Assembly (NCBI GenBank): GCA_038325765.1
Contig: JBBQJI010000003.1
Location: forward strand, 181,767 to 245,766
Direction: 5' to 3'
DNA length: 64,000 bases
DNA from: Xiheibacterium sp038325765
Lineage (GTDB): Bacteria > Myxococcota_A > Polyangia > Nannocystales > Nannocystaceae
Shown here: positions 59,955 to 64,000 of the stretch, piece after piece
How positions within the stretch are numbered: the stretch's first letter is position 1
Layout: each line of letters begins with the position of its first letter
Notes under the pieces: model-generated
Databases searched by the model: none
Seen by the model: the letters and a program-made list of their open reading frames with translations, nothing else
What the model was told of the DNA's origin: nothing
Program-made: the position numbers and the translations under genes

Positions 59955-61568
59955 TTGACCAGCGCATCGACACCCGACCCCACGCCCGCGCGCGCCCTCG
60001 GCCCCACCCCCGAGTACGCGAGCGTCCTGACGCCGGCGGCACTCGCGTTCCTCGGCGCGCTCGTCCGTCGGTTCCGCCCCGGCCTGCACGCGCTGCTCGA
60101 TCGGCGCGTCGAGGCCCAGGCGGCGTACGACGCCGGGCTCCGGCCCGGATTCCTGTCCGAGACCGCGGAGCTCCGCCGATCGCCATGGACCGTCGCCCCG
60201 ATCCCCGACGACCTCCGCGATCGCCGGGTCGAGATCACCGGCCCCGTCGACGCGAAAAAGATGATCATCAACGCGCTCAACTCGGGGGCCAACGTGTTCA
60301 TGGCCGACTTCGAGGACTCGAGCGCGCCGACGTGGGCCAACATGATGGCCGGCCAGGTGAACCTGCACGCGGCCGTCCGCGGCGCGCTGACGTTCGACGA
60401 CGTGGCCCGCGGCAAGCACTATGCGCTGCGCGACGCGGCCGAGCGCGCGACGCTGTTCGTGCGGCCCCGCGGTCTGCACCTGCCCGAGCGCCACCTCGAG
60501 GTCGACGGCAGCCCGGCGCCGGGCTGCCTCGTCGACTTCGGCCTGTACTTCTTCCACAACGCCACAGAGCTCATCGCGCGCGGCACCGGCCCGTACTTCT
60601 ACCTGCCCAAGTTGCAGAGCCACCTCGAGGCGCGCTGGTACAACGAGGTGTTCGACTGGGCGCAGGACACCTTGGGGATCCCGCGCGGCACCGTCCGTGC
60701 CACGGTGCTCGTCGAGACCTTGCCGGCGGCGTTCGAGATGGACGAGATCCTCTGGGAGTTGCGGACCCACAGCGCCGGGCTCAACTGCGGACGCTGGGAC
60801 TACATCTTCTCGTTCATCAAGACCCTGCGCGCCGACCCCAAGGCGTTGCTGCCCGATCGCAGCGAGGTCACGATGACCCAGCCCAACATGGCCGCCTACG
60901 CGGGCTTGGTGATCCGCACCTGCCACGCGCGCGGCATCCATGCGATGGGCGGCATGGCGGCGCAGATCCCCATCAAGGACGATGTGGTTCGCAACGACGC
61001 GGCGATGGCGAAGGTCCGCCAGGACAAGCTGCGCGAGGTCGAGGCCGGCCACGATGGCACGTGGGTCGCCCACCCGGGGCTCATCGCCCTGGCCCGCGAC
61101 ATCTTCGACGCGCACATGCCCGGTCCCAACCAGATCGCGCCGCGCCGTGACGACGTGGTAGCCGACGCAGCAGCGCTGCTCGCCGTGCCCCAGGGCCGCC
61201 GCACCGAGGCGGGCCTGCGCCACAACATCCGCGTCGGGGTGCAGTACCTCGAGGCGTGGCTCGGCGGCAACGGTTGTGTGCCGCTGTACGATCTGATGGA
61301 AGACGCGGCGACCGCAGAGATTTCGCGGACGCAGGTGTGGCAGTGGCTGCACCACGGCGCCACCATCGACGGCGCCCCGCTCGACGCCCGTCGCGTGCGC
61401 GCGATCGTCGACGACGAGATGGCCAGCCTCCGCGCCGCGCTCGGGCCCGACCGCTTCGAGGGCGGCCGCTTCACGCTCGCCCGCACGCTGTTCGAGTCCG
61501 TCGCCACCGCCGACACCCTGGTCGACTTCCTGACCCTGCCCGCCTACGAGCACATCGTCACCCTCTGA
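59955..61568 (+). CDS. aceB: Malate synthase A
   Basis: Condenses glyoxylate with acetyl-CoA. RRVEITGPVDAKKMIINALN, VFMADFEDSSAPTW, RPRGLHLPERHLEV, LPKLQSHLEARWYNEVFDW, LNCGRWDYIFSFIKTL and GNGCVPLYDLMEDAATAEI are all typical. TTG 59955 chosen as start, with GAGG five to eight bases upstream, giving 537 residues (E. coli 533). An upstream TTG at 59898 adds 19 residues without similarity. It is 42 bases before aceA. Confidence 0.96.
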   Translation: MTSASTPDPTPARALGPTPEYASVLTPAALAFLGALVRRFRPGLHALLDRRVEAQAAYDAGLRPGFLSETAELRRSPWTVAPIPDDLRDRRVEITGPVDAKKMIINALNSGANVFMADFEDSSAPTWANMMAGQVNLHAAVRGALTFDDVARGKHYALRDAAERATLFVRPRGLHLPERHLEVDGSPAPGCLVDFGLYFFHNATELIARGTGPYFYLPKLQSHLEARWYNEVFDWAQDTLGIPRGTVRATVLVETLPAAFEMDEILWELRTHSAGLNCGRWDYIFSFIKTLRADPKALLPDRSEVTMTQPNMAAYAGLVIRTCHARGIHAMGGMAAQIPIKDDVVRNDAAMAKVRQDKLREVEAGHDGTWVAHPGLIALARDIFDAHMPGPNQIAPRRDDVVADAAALLAVPQGRRTEAGLRHNIRVGVQYLEAWLGGNGCVPLYDLMEDAATAEISRTQVWQWLHHGATIDGAPLDARRVRAIVDDEMASLRAALGPDRFEGGRFTLARTLFESVATADTLVDFLTLPAYEHIVTL

Positions 61569-61610
61569 CGCCGAGATCACCGGCCCGGCCGCCCCGCTTC
61601 GAGACACGCC

Positions 61611-62915
<1,305 letters not shown>

Positions 62916-62929
62916 CGCGCGACACACCA

Positions 62930-62975
62930 AGGAGCGGCCGTGTCGTCCTTTCGGGCGCCGGCCTTTTTGCTTTTG
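62930..62975 (+). terminator. Possible terminator after aceA
   Basis: AAGGAGCGGCC and GCCGGCCTTTTT can form an imperfect stem that is followed by a T-run (62963-62967). Located just after the aceA stop and before the low-complexity tract. Confidence 0.45.
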
Positions 62976-63060
62976 CGACCCGCGACCCGCGACCCGCGAC
63001 CCGCGGCGCGCGGCGCGCGGCGCGCGGCGCGCAACACCCGGCGCGCAACACCCGGCGCCG
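62975..63060. repeat. Low-complexity tract of 7- and 12-bp repeats
   Basis: gcgaccc is repeated four times from 62975, then gcggcgc-type units to about 63031. Two copies of gcgcaacacccg follow. No gene fits. Sequence composition changes right after this tract. Confidence 0.85.
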
Positions 63061-63096
63061 GCGATTTCAACGAGCGCCGCCGATTTATAGTGTGGG

Positions 63097-63633
63097 ATGA
63101 GCGAAGCGACGCAGCGCCTGTTTTTTGCGCTCTGGCCGGATGCACCCGTCTCTGACGCGCTCGCGCTTATTGCGCGAAAGGTAGGCGCCGAGTCCGGTGG
63201 TCGCGCAGCGCCTCCCGGCAACATCCACCTGACTCTTGGCTTTCTCGGAGACCGCCCCGCGAGTGTCGCGCGCGAGCTCAGCGTCGCCGCAGCGCAGATT
63301 TCGGTGCCGGTGTTCGACCTCGTTTTCGACCGGGTGGATTCGTGGCGCAAGAGCAATGTCGCCTGGGCCGGCGTGCGGAGCGTGCCGCTACAGCTCGTCT
63401 TGCTGCACGAGGCGATCGGCCGCGCGCTGCGCGCCAACGGAATCACGCCGGATGAGCGGCCCCTGGCTGTTCATGTAACGCTCGCGCGCCGTATCTCTAC
63501 TGCGGTGCGGCGTCCGCTCGCGCCGTCGCTGGCGTGGCATGTCGATGCGTTCTGTCTTGTCAAGTCGGAGCTCGATGCCTCTGGTGCGCGCTATAAGCTG
63601 TTGTCTCGTTGGCCGTTAACGGCGAGCGCATGA
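63097..63633 (+). CDS. thpR: RNA 2',3'-cyclic phosphodiesterase
   Basis: A 178-residue 2H phosphoesterase with HLTL (His44) and HVTL (His126), the paired H-x-T/S-x motifs, and RLFFALWPD at the N-terminus. It opens 2',3'-cyclic phosphates of RNA (first known as 2'-5' RNA ligase). Codon choice here is less GC-biased at third positions than in the preceding genes (for example ctt, att, tct, ttt). A promoter-like ttatag lies upstream. Confidence 0.92.
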   Translation: MSEATQRLFFALWPDAPVSDALALIARKVGAESGGRAAPPGNIHLTLGFLGDRPASVARELSVAAAQISVPVFDLVFDRVDSWRKSNVAWAGVRSVPLQLVLLHEAIGRALRANGITPDERPLAVHVTLARRISTAVRRPLAPSLAWHVDAFCLVKSELDASGARYKLLSRWPLTASA

Positions 63634-63893
63634 GCGAGGAGCAATCAATGCGCCGCGCCGCAGCGCGGTCGAACAGCCGGACAATGGCTCGCGTCGGCGA
63701 TCGGTACGGGGATTGCTTAGCTTGGAAAAGCGGCAGCGTCGGCCGCTAAACACGTCCGCACTGGCCAGATATGCGCGTACGAGCTACACAGCAGAGGTAA
63801 TTTTTACCCATGGAAGCCAAGCGTCGACGACGCTGGCATGCTTCGAGAGCGGGATGCGATGCGACCCAATACAACTATCGCTGAACGCGACAA
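63634..63893. other. Gap without supported gene
   Basis: A 260-base stretch of moderate GC content. An open frame of 73 codons exists at 63713-63934 but shows no protein-like features and overlaps the next start. It may hold the promoter of the downstream regulator; no clear elements were identified. Confidence 0.5.
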
Positions 63894-64000
63894 ATGAATC
63901 CACTGCAGTTAGACGAGCCGATCCTCATCGTTGAAGACGATCGCAAGACGTCAGAGCTGTTGGCGATTTATCTCGGGCGTGAGGGATTCAGGACCGTAGC
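63894..64000 (+). CDS. Response regulator, N-terminal fragment (window edge)
   Basis: The first 35 residues run MNPLQLDEPILIVEDDRKTS then ELLAIYLGREGFRT. This is the beginning of a receiver domain, with EDD acidic pocket, most like OmpR/BaeR-type regulators. The rest lies outside the window. AT-rich codons again distinguish it from the main region. Confidence 0.8.
   Translation, partial: MNPLQLDEPILIVEDDRKTSELLAIYLGREGFRTV

Noticed and set aside
63713..63934. 73-codon open frame between thpR and the regulator
   Set aside because: No ribosome binding site or recognisable composition, and it overlaps the well-supported regulator start in another frame.

Overview
The window is very GC-rich and reads as chromosome of a myxobacterium, most likely of the Nannocystineae. 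The signs are a FrzS-like pseudo-receiver/coiled-coil protein, a Ser/Thr kinase with its own membrane anchor, OmpA proteins with thrombospondin type 3 calcium repeats, a MopE-like metal-binding motif, and about a dozen secreted lipoproteins with long acidic or Thr/Ser-rich linkers and many cysteines. Taxonomy is inferred from gene content only. No rRNA, tRNA, CRISPR array or intact insertion sequence was seen.

Layout. 1-2430 (minus): TerB-like gene, rpoZ with an unusual acidic tail, small lipoprotein, biotin carboxylase (cut by the window edge). 2780-9712 (plus): a cobalamin riboswitch followed by six genes, each overlapping the next by an ATGA: TonB-dependent receptor (btuB), a beta-propeller lipoprotein, a second lipoprotein, then btuF, btuC and btuD. 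9739-12372 (minus): lipoprotein and purB. 12548-19037 (plus): ECF sigma factor with zinc-binding anti-sigma factor, FrzS-like protein coupled to hflX, and uppP. 19048-19471: wreck of an acyl-CoA ligase. 19429-21969 (minus): amino-acid permease and a C45-type acyltransferase-like protein lacking its nucleophile cysteine, divergent from an AraC regulator. 23149-25679 (minus): AmpG-like transporter, lipoprotein, SRAP protein. 25781-32287: acyltransferase plus reductase/epimerase, then a VWA lipoprotein directly followed by a histidine kinase and response regulator. 32319-34590 (minus): nicotinate phosphoribosyltransferase and an NrtR-like Nudix regulator.

34669-58294 is dominated by exported proteins interspersed with housekeeping genes (plsX, GNAT, a Rossmann-fold synthase). 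It also holds a three-gene thiol-redox operon (VKOR-DsbA fusion, OmpA-like, TlpA-like), a DUF72 remnant, a second TerB-like gene, a FadL-type porin, an AT-hook DNA-binding protein and a Ser/Thr kinase. 58373-62915 is a glyoxylate-shunt module: a RamB/ScfR-type regulator divergent from aceB-aceA.

The last ~900 bases (thpR and the start of an OmpR-type regulator) have visibly lower third-position GC and begin just after a low-complexity tract. They may be horizontally acquired or the product of an assembly misjoin.

Most distinctive unit: the riboswitch-controlled B12 operon. Its third partner is a surface-type beta-propeller lipoprotein next to BtuB, an arrangement reminiscent of BtuG in Bacteroidetes.
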